Shown in pieces: positions 42,627-54,179 of a stretch of DNA of 64,000 nucleotides (its first letter is position 1; each line of letters begins with the position of its first letter). The position numbers were made by a program, and so were the translations under genes. The notes below the pieces were generated by a model. That model had not been told where the DNA came from, did no database searches, and saw nothing but the letters and a program-made list of their open reading frames with translations. The stretch is from NCBI GenBank assembly GCA_964030475.1, contig CAXIPT010000002.1:14128018-14192017 (forward strand). The letters run 5' to 3'. Source of the stretch: Tethya wilhelma. Lineage: Eukaryota > Porifera > Demospongiae > Tethyida > Tethyidae.

Positions 42627-43398
42627 ACAAAGTAAAATAAACATTGGAAATGTAATGAGACACAGGAATGGCTAAATTGTAAAAAGAACGCAAACAAGAT
42701 TGAATGGCTGTTAGAGTATGTGCAGAATTCTTCCTGTATGGGCTGCATTTAACAATCTCCTTATTGAATCTCTCATTTTCCCCACAGGAAGAATTTCTTA
42801 CACACTCTAACAGCCATTCCATCTTGTTTGTGTTCTTTTTACGATTTAGCCATTCCTGTGTCTCATTACATTTCCAATGTTTTTTTTTACTTGTTTGTTC
42901 TTATTTTTCCATATTTCTACAAATTACAAAGTTTGAGTTGGTGTGTGTAGCTAGCTACTGAGCTAGTAGTCTGGCAAGCCAGACTCACTGAGCCAGCGGT
43001 GAGCTGCTGAGCTGGTACTTGAAGTAACAAGTTGTGTAGCTGGCCTGAAGTCAGTGAAACACACATCTCAGTCATTTGGAGGCAGGAGCTGTATCATAAG
43101 ATTTACTTGTCTTTCTTAATGTTATGATAATCATTAATCTCTTAAGAAGAGCAACAAGGTATCACAAAATAGTTCCGGCCAGGCAACTTCAGTGCATTTA
43201 ATTCCAAATAACACACACTTTTGTGTGTGGAAAGGGTCGTTAATTAGAATTTTCTAGAAGCTGATGAATTATGCATGAGTGTAGAAATTAATGGTGGCCA
43301 TATGGAGGAGGCGCTTTTCGCCTTGTATCTAGCTACTCAATGAGAGGCGCTAAAAACCAATGGCAAAAGCGACTGTACCAGAAGAAACCAAGTTCAAC
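42627..43398 (-). repeat. Family AB, reversed (B, then A tail and body)
   Basis: B palindrome 42627-42894 followed by reversed A to about 43398 (CTTGTATCTAGCTACTCAATG and CAAGTTC). It is inserted in the Tc1 transposase and abuts the P-element-like fragment. Confidence 0.85.
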
Positions 43399-44920
43399 TC
43401 TCTCTCACCAAAGTTCTGAAACTGATAGAACTGCTCCTGATGGCCATGTGAACTACCGGTATTTGTCAAACCCAGAGAAGAATGAGCGGCTTCAATACTT
43501 GCATCATCTCCAATGTTGTACCAAAGTGCAACTTGTACAACTGCAGAAAAAGCTTGAGCATGCAATTGAGAAGAAAAGTGTTGAAGTCGATGAAGGTACC
43601 TCCAAGCTATTATGACAGAAATCTCATCTCAAAGCTTCCCAGAGAACTCAGTTAAACGACTTTTTTGGGCGCAACAACAGAAGGCTCTTAGCATGAAGAA
43701 TGCAAGCACGATGAAGTGGCATCCCTTAACTCTGGGTAGTTAAGCTAGGCACGGGTCAATTAAAAATCAACCAAAAATGTACCAAATGAAACCACTTCTT
43801 ACACCAAGTACAAATGTCATGGCCCAAATTTGATAATATATTACTTGTATTCAACCTTTCTTTTTCATGTTTTCAAAATTTGGTAATTAGATTATGAATA
43901 TTCATTAAGTTATTGAGCAATGAACAAAACACCTTAATTTATGAATAATTAATTAGGCGGTACGGTAAATTAGTTGCTACGGCAACTGAATTTGCACAAA
44001 ATATTCTAATTATGATAAACTTTGTCGTATTAAAATTATGAGAAAAAATATTGCACGGTTTGTGAGTTACGACCGAGAAGGTGGTATCGGCAGGTGTGCA
44101 TTATATGGAAAACCTTGAATAACTTTGAAGCGAATAAGCGGGTCTGGTCATAATTTTAATAAAATGTTTATAATCGAAGTTAAAATTGTTTGACAAATTC
44201 TGGTTGCCATAGCAACAACTTTAACGAGCCGCCTAATTAATTATTTATATTTTCACTAATTATGCAAATATGTAAATGTCACATGACCTGATTTTAATTT
44301 CAATTAATTATTCTTACTTTAACAAATATACGTGCAAGATTTGAAGTCAATTGGTCATATTGTAACGAAGTTATTAGAGTTCTGAATATTAATTAGTTTT
44401 CAATTAAGGCACATTTTTGACCCAGGCCTTAACTACCCAGAGAATGATAAATTGGTGCCTGTACCTTTATCTCCTGTCAGGCAAAGCAAATAAAACGCTT
44501 CGCTCATCTGGTTGCATCAAGCTCCCTTCACAATGAATCCTGCGAGATTATACATACTGCTTGAATTTCTCTGTAGACGAACATTTGATGAAAGTAGCAA
44601 AATCAATATGCACCTCCTGAAATTCCAACCATCACTCGAGTCTGGAGAAAGCCAAGAGAAACTTGCTAAAACTATGTTTGCTTTCATGGTGAGAGGCCTG
44701 CTTTCTCCTTTGGAATTTCCCTATGCTCAACTGCCATGCCCCAATGATGTCACAGGTGACCTGCTGTTTGATCCCCTATGGGAGGCTATCAAACGACTTG
44801 AGCTGAATGTGCTTGCCATGACAGCAGATGAAGCATCCACTAACCGCGACTTTTAGAGATTCACAACTAAGATATACAAAGTCACCAATCTGTATGCTTC
44901 AGATGGTAGGAGTGTTCTGG
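43398..44920 (+). pseudogene. P-element/THAP9-like transposase fragments
   Basis: First part: LSHQSSETDRTAPDGHVNYR, then QLQKKLEHAIEKKSVEVDE and, in the next frame, FPENSVKRLFWAQQQKALSM and TMKWHP (43398-43725). Second part (44490-44905): KTMFAFMVRGLLSPLEFPYA, DLLFDPLWEAIKRLELN and VLAMTADEASTNRDF (RNase H-like core), then YKVTNLYASDGR. A 710-bp MITE (43730-44443) divides them. The copy is cut at both ends by family AB repeats. Confidence 0.75.
43730..44443. repeat. MITE with CTCTGGGTAGTTAAG ends
   Basis: A 15-bp inverted end, CTCTGGGTAGTTAAG at 43729 and its complement CTTAACTACCCAGAG at 44443. The body is very AT-rich, without coding. It splits the P-element-like transposase. Confidence 0.75.
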
Positions 44921-45673
44921 TGTGTGTAGCTAGCTACTGAGCTAGTAGTCTGGCAAGCCAGACTCACTGAGCCAGCGGCAAGCTGCTGAGCTGGTACTTG
45001 AAGTAACAAGTTGTGTAGCTGGCCTGAAGTCAGTGAAACACACATCTCAGTCATTTGGAGGCAGGAGCTGTATCATAAGATTTACTTGTCTTTCTTTATG
45101 TTATGATAATCATTAATCTCTTAAGAAGAGCAGCCAGGTATCACAAAATAGTTCCGGCCAGGCAACTTCCGTGCATTTAATTCCAAATAACACACACTTT
45201 TGTGTGTGGAAAGGGTCGTTAATTAGAATTTTCTAGAAGCTGATGAATTATGCATGAGTGTAGAAATTAATGGTGGCCATATGGAGGAGGCGCTTTTCGC
45301 CTTGTATCTAGCTACTCAATGAGAGGCGCTAAAAACCGATGGCAAAAGCGACTGTACCAGAAGAAACCAAGTTCGTTCATTCAAGAATCAGCTTCTAAAG
45401 GTGAATAGTCTCTGAGAAAAGTTGAGCCAAGATAGAAGTAGAAGTAGAAGTAGAAGAAGAAGAAGATTGGAGGTTTGTCATGTTTGTGATTGTTACTTCA
45501 GCGATGTTTTTTGACCATGTTTTTGGGCTCATTAGAAAGAGAAAAAGCTAAATAGTAGCTTTAGAAGCCTTTTAGTGCTAAGCGCTCAGTTCATTGCAGA
45601 GTTATTCGCGTGAATATTTGTATTGCGCTAAACGTGCCATTCCTGTGTATCCAGTACTACCGTACTGGGAATA
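44918..45673 (-). repeat. Family AB, reversed A tail, body and hairpin head
   Basis: From GGTGTGTGTAGCTAGCTACT to the head CCAGTACTACCGTACTGGGA. B is missing. It is nearly identical to 42930-43380. Its head abuts the Tc1 N-terminal half. Confidence 0.85.
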
Positions 45674-45689
45674 CTTTGGCTTGTTGAAT

Positions 45690-46203
45690 GGTCTCTTCCC
45701 CTTCTTTCTACAACAAAATCTTCAATGAGTCTCCAGCTGGATTGATGATTCATCTGTCCACACAACATCTTGGAACAGGTCGTGACCGTGGTGTTGGGCC
45801 CATACTAATCGTTTAACTTTGTTAGCATCTCTAATTAACTGACAGTAGGCACTACCTCTAAATGTTCAACCAAGAGAAGTTCTCAACATAAAATAGTTCT
45901 CAAAGACAGCGAGTATCCTTTTCTGCAAAGAAGGTGGTGGAGCTGGACAGCGGTGGTCTCGTCATCAGCATGCATCTGTTCTTCAACAATTGCTTTCACT
46001 TCAGCAGTCACTTTGGACGGTCTTCCACTTCCAGGTAGTCTATGTATGGTGCCACTATTCAGAAACCTGTTGATAAACTTGTCAATCCCTCTCCGCGATG
46101 CTGTCAAACCTTCTTTCCTCAGTATCTTTGCAATGGTAGGAGGCCTATGCCCAAGAGAATGCAGATAGATGATTCTTTGCTTCTTGTACTGGGAGAAAAC
46201 CAT
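45690..46203 (-). pseudogene. Tc1/mariner transposase, N-terminal half
   Basis: The start is MVFSQYKKQRIIYLHSLGHR at 46203. Paired helix-turn-helix blocks follow: PPTIAKILRKEGLTASRRGI and HRLPGSGRPSKVTAEVKAIV. Then LLCRKGYSLSLRTIL, a frame change, GSAYCQLIRDAN, and the first aspartate region (WTDES in the frame around 45770). It stops at KPKY, where a family AB copy was inserted. The other half is at 42073-42560. Confidence 0.83.
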
Positions 46204-46559
46204 AATCAGAACTTTGACTTAGTGATAGTTCTAGCTAGTTCAGCACAGTCCTGAACGTGCCACGGCAGTAAAAGAAAAACTTTTGAACTTCGCACATACA
46301 AAAGTAGGCTCACACGTGAGTACTTACTTACATACACATGGCAGTTGATTACGTAACCTTAGTTCTAATGTAATTACGGACGGATCCGTTTTAAAAAAAC
46401 TGAACTAAACCGAAACGATTATGTTCAAAGCAATTTACGTGCGTAAAACAAAATGGAAACAGGAACTTTATATTGGCGCATACTGTAGTTTAAGACCCGG
46501 AAAGGACATCACATGATCACAAGGATTGGCAATTAACCTGCAGATGTCAGACCTCCTCT

Positions 46560-46713
46560 GGTGCATGAGTATAGAAATTAATGGCGGCCAAATATAGAAG
46601 GCACTTTTCGCCTTATATCTAGTTACTCAATGAGAGGTGCTAAAAACTGATGACTGAAACCAAGTTTGTTTGTTCAAGAATCAGCTTGAATAGTCTATGA
46701 GAAAAGTTGAGCC

Positions 46714-46802
<89 letters not shown>

Positions 46803-47129
46803 GAAGAAGAAGAAGAAGAGGAAGAGGAAGAGGAAGAAGAAGAAGAAGAAGAAGAAGAAGAAGAAGAAGAAGAAGAAGAAGAAGAAGAAGAAGAAGAAGA
46901 AGAAGAAGAAGAAGAAGAAGAAGAAGAAGAAGAAGAAGAAGAAGCAGAAGCGTTTGGCATGCTTCGATGCCATTTTTGGGCTCATTAGAAAGAGAAATCT
47001 AAATAGTAGCTTAAGAAGCCTTTAAGTGCTAAGTACTCAGTTTTTGCAGTTATTCGTGTGAACATTTGTATTGCACTAATGGGCCATCCGTGCCATTCCT
47101 GTGTACCCAGGACTACTGTACTGGGAATA
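46560..47129 (-). repeat. Family AB, reversed copy with an expanded triplet tract
   Basis: Reversed A body and head, ending CTACTGTACTGGGAATAC. The normal short GAAGAAGAA tract of the family is replaced by a long (ATG)n plus (GAA)n run at 46714-46944. Confidence 0.85.
46714..46944. repeat. Compound microsatellite (ATG)n(GAA)n, about 230 bp
   Basis: About 29 GAT/ATG units, then about 48 GAA units with a few GAG variants. All frames through it give homopolymer peptides and are not genes. Confidence 0.97.
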
Positions 47130-47554
47130 CGTGCAAAGATAAGAGATAGTCTTATCAGTGAAAGACAAAAGATTTGTGCCAGAATTCCAGGCTAGGGCCA
47201 AATTTTGTGTATTTTAATTCAGTAATTGATCGGTTATGTGTCCAGTCTGAGTTCATCACCAATGCTGATAGGATTGATGTAAAGGGTTTGCATGAAACGG
47301 ACATTATACAATATAATATCGGAAATTGTAGCTGATGCACCACCTCCTAGCAATAGGGCTACAAGAAAATGATTAATTTGATTTTTATGTTATAGATTAT
47401 GAATAATTAGTGTTATTAATGTTTTTTTATTAAAATATACACTCACTGTAAACTTCATGCAAAAAGCTGTGCTCGTTTAGGCTCGCCCCACAATGCCTTG
47501 CATTCTTCTAGTAAGTATGTAAATCAAATGATAAATAAAAGCAATTTTTGATAA
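47130..47554 (+). other. No intact gene; faint coding remnant at 47160-47320
   Basis: Plus-strand pieces RDSLISERQKICARIPG and NSVIDRLCVQSEFITNADRI in different frames look once-coding, but I do not recognise them. The rest is AT-rich. Confidence 0.3.
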
Positions 47555-48590
47555 TCCCAGTATAGTAGTACTGGGTACATAGGAATGGCACGGATGGTCA
47601 ATTAACACAATACAAATATTCATACAAACAACTTAGCAAAAACTTAGCACTTGGCACTAAAAGGCTTCTCAAGCTCATTCTCTTTCTAACAAGCCTGAAA
47701 CATGGCCTAAAACCATCGCTAAAAGTACCAAACTAAAATATGCCAAACCTCCAATTTTCTCCATCTTCTTCTTCTTCATCATCTTCTTCTATTTTAGCGT
47801 TTCTCGAAAACTGTCTACTTTCAGAAGCTGATTCTTGAACGAATAAATGTAGTTTCTTTGTCTTCACCCACTTTTGCTATCGCCTGCTCGTGTCTCTCAT
47901 TGAGTAGCTAGATACAAGGCGAAAAGCGCCCTTTCTGTACAGCAGCCCTTAATTTCTGACTCATGCATAAATTCATAAGCTACTTGGAAAATCAAAATGA
48001 TGACCCTTTTCCAGATAGACAAGTGTGCATTATTTGGAATCTGAATATTCGCTTTCCTGCCTGCAATACTAGTGACAACTACATAATAAGTGTAATGAAG
48101 TATTCACCTCCTAAATATTGAACGCTGAAAGGTTACAGACCGTGAGTTCAGTAAGAAGATGAACCTCAGATCTTGAAATCCAGCCTATTTATATGCTTAA
48201 CTTTTATACTGATAGGATAGAATTATGTTAGCTGTAATATCCATGCTCAATAGTGTACAAGTAACTACCATATACATGCAAACTCAAATGTGATTCGTAG
48301 ATTTATGAAAAAATGAGAACAAACAAGTTAAAAACCGTTGGAAATGTAATGAGACAGGAATGGCCAAATCGTACAACAAAGCCAACACACGATAGAATGA
48401 ATATTTGAGTGTGTAAAAAATTATTCCCATGGGCAACATGAGGGATTCAACATGGAAAGAGAGTGATTACATGCAGCCCACACAGGAAGAATTCTGCACA
48501 CACTCAAACAGTAATTTAATCTTGTTTGATTTCTTTTTACAATTTGGCCATTCCTATGTCTCGTTACATTTCCAATGTTTTTTATTTGTA
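47555..48590 (+). repeat. Family AB, full-length copy
   Basis: Head TCCCAGTATAGTAGTACTGG, A body to 48322, B palindrome 48323-48590. Compared with other copies, 10 bp near CTCAAGCT (about 47672) are missing. Confidence 0.85.
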
Positions 48591-49140
48591 GTCAATATTA
48601 ACAAGAAGGAAAAGCTCACACATCACACGAATATAACTGGTGACACAAGGGTAATGCAGTAGTTGTAGTAGTAGAACTAGCATGCACTGATTAATTGGAA
48701 CTTAGACATCAAGTGCACCTAAGATAGTGTTAGCTTGTTAATGAGTACGTATCCAGTTCTGGCTGATATCCCTCGCCTATAAAATGGAGACTCTATAGAA
48801 AATATATATTATTGCATGACTAGGAGGTCAATATGGCTAAATATTGGTTTGTGACTAGAGTATTGGTCCCGACTGAAGGGAGGGCCAATGCAAAAGTCAA
48901 GAACCAAAGCCATATTGCCCGACCAAAGGAATGAAATAATGACTTTTTTGTAATAGTTATATACTGGTTTTCAAGGATTTATGGCAGTAAACTGCCTGAG
49001 CCTGAGGGCGCAGCCCGAAGGCAAAGGCTGTTTACGTAGCCATAAATCCTTGGAAACCAGTAGATAAATAATATATCTCTAATGCTATTGGTTACATTAT
49101 ACTCAAACCTGATTGGCTGTCACTAGACTATAAAAGTCAG
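48591..49140. repeat. Intergenic; contains a foldback at 48961-49068
   Basis: CTGGTTTTCAAGGATTTATG then GTAAAC pairs with GTTTAC and CATAAATCCTTGGAAACCAG across a GC-rich loop of about 40 bp. No gene is seen. Confidence 0.65.
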
Positions 49141-49189
49141 CTGCTCCATAGCAACGACAAAGGTAAAGAATGACTAATAAAGAAACTGC

Positions 49190-50410
49190 TTGCGCTTTTG
49201 TCTTGGCATGTGCGAATGGACAAACTGTCCAAGAGCAAATATTGAACTCTGCCCCGAACTACTCCCTTCAACCTACTCTCAACCACACCCAAAAATTGGA
49301 GAAAGCAGCACAAACCTCCAGCCACTTCTTTCAATTTCAACTAATAGTCAGCGCTTTTATTTTGAGACAGACGAAAAACTGACTGAACTTGCTAAAGGCT
49401 ATATTCCTGCTAACACTTTAAGGGCTACCAAGTGGGCTTTCAAACAATGGAGTGAAGCTAGGAACCAACACCACACCGAAAGTCCTGTTCCTGCCATGAG
49501 CTCTGACCCTGCATTGTTGAACACTTATCTTTCAAGATTTGCTGTCGAAGCTAGAAAAGAAAATGGTGAATTCTATCCACCCTCTTTCATTCAGCAACTT
49601 CTTTGTTGCTTGCTCAGGTATATGAGAAAAAACAATCCTGAATGTCCTAACTATCTCAACAAACAAGACCCTCGTTTCCGCCCACTTCAAAGTACCCTAG
49701 ATTCTATATATCACAAACTTCACTCCGATGGCATCGGTATACAGACAAAGCATACAGAAATTTTGACTAGAGAAGATGAACAAAAGCTATGGGATGGTGG
49801 TGTGATGAGGCTATCTACACCGAGATCACTTCAGAATGCTACTTTTTATGTGGTAGGCAAAATGTTTAGCCTACGTGAAGGATCAGAGCACAGGAACCTC
49901 AAATGCTCACAGTTACAACGACTTTATGATCCAGATCAGTATGTGTACTATGAAAACGTTTCCAAGACGTGTGATGGCTCTTTCAAGAAACTCCGAGTAA
50001 AAAGCAAGATCGTTCCAGTGTTTGCCTGTCCTGAATTAGGAGAGCGGTGTCCAGTTAACATTTTCGACACATATTTGAGCAAACTTCCAGCCAAAGCACT
50101 TGAAAAAGAATTGTTTTACGTTCGACCAATATCTGAAGTACCTACGGACAATTCATCACCGTGGTATTGTGCTGTTTCAGTAGGAAAGGACACTCTCCAC
50201 AATAAGCTTATGTTCATGTGTCAACAAGCTGGAGTCAAGTGAGACAAGACAAACCATAGCTTAAGAGCTTCTAGTGCCACTCAAATGTATGACAGTAGTG
50301 TTCCAGAGAAATTAATCCAGGAACGAACTGGACATCGATCTTAGGCATGTATGAGCGCACTAACCAACAGCAACACCAAGCAGTGTCAGCTATTCTCTCA
50401 GTTCCTTCCA
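49190..50410 (+). pseudogene. Crypton-type tyrosine recombinase (DUF3504-like)
   Basis: Open from 49190 to a TGA at 50240. The start is uncertain because another frame (from 49170) overlaps the N-terminal 60 codons. Blocks: KLTELAKGYIPANTLRATKW, YLSRFAVEARKENGEFYPPS, DEQKLWDGG, the first catalytic arginine in FSLREGSEHRNLK, GVKxDKTNHSLRASSATQMY across the TGA (H-x-x-R box), ERTGHRS, then a frame change to MYERTNQQQHQAV with the catalytic tyrosine. Cryptons integrate as circles. The stop and frameshift separate catalytic residues, so this copy is dead. Confidence 0.82.
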
Positions 50411-50700
50411 TCACTTCTAGTAGCTTTAACAACAAAATTCCAAGCTGCACGCATGAAGTATTCAAAACAGTATCAATGGACAAACATCAAAAGCTGAAGT
50501 TTCTCTTCCATCATACTTATCGTTTCAAAATCTACATGGTTGTACGATTAATATTAATGCTCCTTCAGCACAACATGCTCCCACTAGTACTAATAATCTG
50601 TCATTTAATGAAGAAGCAAAAGTTGATATCGATATTATTTGCTGAAATCACTGAAAACTATTAGATATAATTATATCATGTACAGTTTTGCATATAACTC
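50411..50700. other. No gene beyond the Crypton 3-prime remnant
   Basis: The plus frame from YERTN continues to about 50664 with FNNKIPSCTHEVF and similar. It could be a remnant of a C-terminal extension or simple read-through. Confidence 0.35.
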
Positions 50701-50702
50701 AG

Positions 50703-50900
50703 TATAGCGGGAAATTTTCGCGGGGGAAAATTTTTGCGTTTTCGTCTTGAATAGAAATTCGCGAGGAAAATTTTCGTGGATTGCATCTCAACTACGTGAC
50801 GACCACATACCTTACAAATTTCGTGGGGGAAAATTTTCGCAGAAAGCTGCCAAACCGCGAAATTCGCACAAATTTTCCCCCACGAAAATTTCCCGCTATA
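50703..50900. repeat. MITE (family C), second copy
   Basis: Ends are TATAGCGGGAAATTTTCG and its complement ending CCCGCTATA. The interior has repeated GGGGGAAAATTTTCG. It is followed by (TATG)n at 50905-50960. Confidence 0.82.
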
Positions 50901-50904
50901 CGGT

Positions 50905-50960
50905 ATGTATGTATGTACGTATGTATGTATGTATGTATGTATGTATGTGTTTATGTATGA
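50905..50960. repeat. (TATG)n microsatellite
   Basis: TATGTATGTATG runs with one TACG variant, directly next to the MITE end. Confidence 0.9.
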
Positions 50961-50961
50961 A

Positions 50962-51779
50962 TGGCATTGTATTTCATACAAAAAAGTGTTTTTTATTCCA
51001 GTGAAAAAAAAGTTATATTTAGCAGTTTAGTAAGCTGTTATAATGAAGGGAACAATATTCAGCAAAATTTGACAATCCTTCATTCTTGGCTAAAACCATT
51101 GCCTGAGGGAAGTATGATATGAGCCATATCATCCTTTGCCCTCTAGGAAGTATGATATGGCTCATATCACCTTGAAATAACCTAGGAAACAAGGCTAAAT
51201 AGGAGATATATATACTTATTAACAAGGGCATGCATCTTTGCTAACTAGAATGTTGTGACTAAACAGTTAGCCATGTAAAAAATGAGCTTGAAGCAGGCTT
51301 GCAGGAGTAGTGGCTATAGCCTGAGCACAAAATTGATAGCTTTCTCCTGGTTTCTGACAATATCAAGAAGCTTCAATGCCTTTGACAAGTTCGACTCCTG
51401 TCTGTCTACAACAGTGGGCAGTGTTTTGTTTACTGGATATAGCATGGATTGGGTTTTGCTGTTCATTTAGTAGATGACGAGATCGTACTGAAGGCTTTTT
51501 CTATGTCAACGAATTAACTTGGCTAGTGTACCTTTTACCTCTCCAAGCATTCACAAAAACAAACTGGCAGTAGTTTCTATGCAGCCTTCTTTTATATCAT
51601 TGCAACAATTATCTGTGATTGGTTAAAATTTGCACATAGAATTGATTTTTGTGCAGCTGCAAGCAAGTGGGCAATAACAGCAGGGCAATACGGGAAGTTA
51701 TGCCAGCTTCCTCTGTACTTAACTTAGTAGAGTAACTATTATAATAAATACACTTTATTTTAAGTTCTTAACGATTATA
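50962..51779. repeat. No gene; a duplicated palindrome at 51108-51172
   Basis: GGAAGTATGATATG, followed by GCC/GGC and ATATCA, occurs twice 40 bp apart. Each copy is itself a palindrome (TGATATGRGCCATATCA-like). The remainder holds no supported gene. Confidence 0.55.
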
Positions 51780-52472
51780 CAGTGCAACCACATAAGAGAC
51801 CAAAAATTCATGATTTTGTGTTTTTTTGTATCTTAACATAACTTATAGACGTTAATGATGGTACGTATGTGTAGGGCGATCACATGTGGAGCTTATGTCA
51901 AGTGGGCGGGGTCTGGTCACGTGATTGTGGGAGGGCATGACTCACCGTTTGCAAAGAACGGTAAGGAAAAAAAACATTAGGGATAAGATTGGACAAACTA
52001 CTGGGAATTACGAGTCCAGTTTTTATAGGGAGTGAGAGGCTGCATCGATAAATATATTTTCCAAATCAGAGCTCTTAACTCATGAAAGCTTGCATAAAGC
52101 ACAAAAAATATGCAAAACCTAGTGCAAAAAAAGTTAGGGATAGAAAATATAGCTTCCAGTGCAAATTAAGGTCCCAGATTTGACCTGTCAATAGACAAAG
52201 AAATGCCTTAGCATTGTATCAAGTTTGGTAGAGCAGGCCCTTGGCATTCATCTAAATCGTTGCGTTTTGTTAGCTAAAGGATCACTTTAGGGCAAAATTC
52301 TGCAGATTTATGGCTTCTCAAAATAACTACAGTGATATGGTGAAATTTTGATTTTCAAAAACGGTTCAAACCACCCATATTCTGCTTGTTAGGAACAAAT
52401 TTATTGATTTCATGCACTTTTCAGTGTTTTCAAAGGTTTTTAAGAATTTTTGTCTCTTATGTGATTGCACTG
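51780..52472. repeat. Tc1/mariner-like MITE, 693 bp
   Basis: Ends CAGTGCAACCACATAAGAGA and the complement TCTCTTATGTGATTGCACTG, about 30 bp, flanked by TA at 51778-51779 and 52473-52474. No transposase is encoded. Confidence 0.85.
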
Positions 52473-53030
52473 TATGCTCGTTTCTGTTTCAACATTTTAA
52501 GATTGCTCAAACAATGTAATTATTGCGTATGTCATAAGCCCATGTAGGCTGCACTATCTTAAAGTGATTGATTCCACTAAGCTGTATACTTTCACTTGCA
52601 CTCATTAGGATGTCAAGTGACTAAGTCATGTGCTGGATGCATGGTGTTGAACTTTGTCCCCAGAGCAATTATAATTATTCAGCCACACTTCTCATTTTAC
52701 AAGTGAAAAGAACATTGGATATGTAATGAGACACAGCAATGGCTAACCTTAAAAGAACAAACAAAAAAAAGGTGGAATGGCTGTTAAAATGTGTTCTCCC
52801 TGTGGGAAAATAAAGAACTCAACATGCAGACAAGAGTACTACGTGCAACTCACAGAAGGACTCTCAGTTTTTGCAGAGTTATACGTGTGAATATTTGTAT
52901 CGGTAGAGTTCTTTGTTCTACAAATAAGAATACTTATTCTAGTTTATATATTAAACAAGTAGTAAAAATTTTATTCCCAGTTCAGTAGTACTGGCTGCAC
53001 AAGAATGGGATGGCCCATTAGTGCAACCAA
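52473..53030. repeat. Rearranged fragments of family AB
   Basis: A partial B starts near 52699 (ACAAGTGAAAAG). It changes at about 52862 into a reversed A head region (TTTTTGCAGAGTTATACGTG), and a second head-like piece lies at 52976-53025. Confidence 0.65.
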
Positions 53031-54125
53031 TAAGTTTTAATGCTTTGGTGCAGCTAAGATTTTCTTTACTCATACCTTTTTAACTAATGATATTTTCACA
53101 AATTTGGTAGTTAAGCTGCTGTCTCGAGACTTTCAAACACATCACGTGACAAGTTTTACCAGACCTTCCTGGGCTTAAATTGTGCAATCCACGAAACATA
53201 ATATATGCGCTGGGCAAGGCCTGGGAATGAGGCTAAGTTATTATGGTGGAGAACTGCACACAATACTGATATTAAAGTCAGTTAATGGAATTTCATTAGC
53301 CACGATCGACCATTATGCAAGACCTGAATATTTTTTTGCCTTTGTGATGTATTGGTACAGTTTTTTGGTTTTTAGCTTTAGTGACTAGTTGCTGCAGTTT
53401 GATCTCAGCGCCGTCCAGCTTTGTTTTGTTGCTCTCAAATGGCTGTTATTATGGTGGTGCCGTTTGGTATGGACATAATTGATTTGCTGCCTGATTTTCC
53501 CATTGAACCCCGAAGATTTTGGGATGAAACAATCCCACGTAAGAAGTATCACTAATATTAGTAATAGTTAAATCACTTGCCGTAGCAGGACATATCTAAG
53601 ACTGCGAAAGAGCACAAAATTCAGGGTTTAGTTCTACCATGCAAACAACGATCTTAAACTCCCTTGTTCTACGTTCTCAATGCTTCTGTACTGTTTACAT
53701 CACTATTCAATTGCTGGTTTCACATGGTGGTTGGGCTTAGACCATTTCAGGGAGCAAACATCAATATATGAAAAAGAAGTTTGTGGATATAATTAGGCGT
53801 CATTCAGAGTAGAGAGCTGAGGTGACGCATATTGAGTTTTTTATACACAATAAGTACAGTGCTCCTAAGCAAGAGAGCAATAATTTTTGCTTTCAATGCT
53901 TATTGCTTAGATACAGTTATTTTAATATAAAACATATAAAAAGGGATAAAAATACCTTATAACCAAAATACTCACATTTCTCAATTTATTAAACCCCATA
54001 TGCTTTTATTATTTATGTGGTATCACAGCTGTTACATTTATTAAATTACGACACCACAAGAGTGTGTGCATAGAGGCTTACGTTGCCAAGGCATATATGC
54101 GAGTGTGGTTAGCTGCTGTGTTTGA
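53031..54125 (+). other. No complete gene; one exon-like stretch at 53440-53538
   Basis: MAVIMVVPFGMDIIDLLPDF then PIEPRRFWDETIPR ends at a CGTAAG donor. It could be a first exon, but I do not recognise it. No continuation is visible nearby. Otherwise AT-rich. Confidence 0.3.
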
Positions 54126-54179
54126 GGTTAGCGATGAACTATTGATGTTTCTACTGCAACAATTAACTGGTTCTTTTCA

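Larger units (their letters stand above)
39075..46487. mobile_element. Tc1/mariner-type element apparently carrying a BEN-domain gene
   Basis: The left end is TA (39075-39076), then CAGTATGAGCCAATATAAAG. The right end is the inverted match ending CTG at 46485, then TA (46486-46487). 23 of the first 24 bp agree. Inside, convergent: a BEN gene on plus (39331-41925) and a Tc1-type transposase on minus (42073-46203). The gap between the genes is about 150 bp, and each gene begins about 250-280 bp from its end. Later insertions inflate the length to 7.4 kb. Confidence 0.65.

Noticed and set aside
46640..47025. Long open frames of poly-Asp/Glu, poly-Ser, poly-Phe, poly-Met/Lys
   Set aside because: They are translations of the (ATG)n(GAA)n microsatellite inside a repeat copy and have no gene features.
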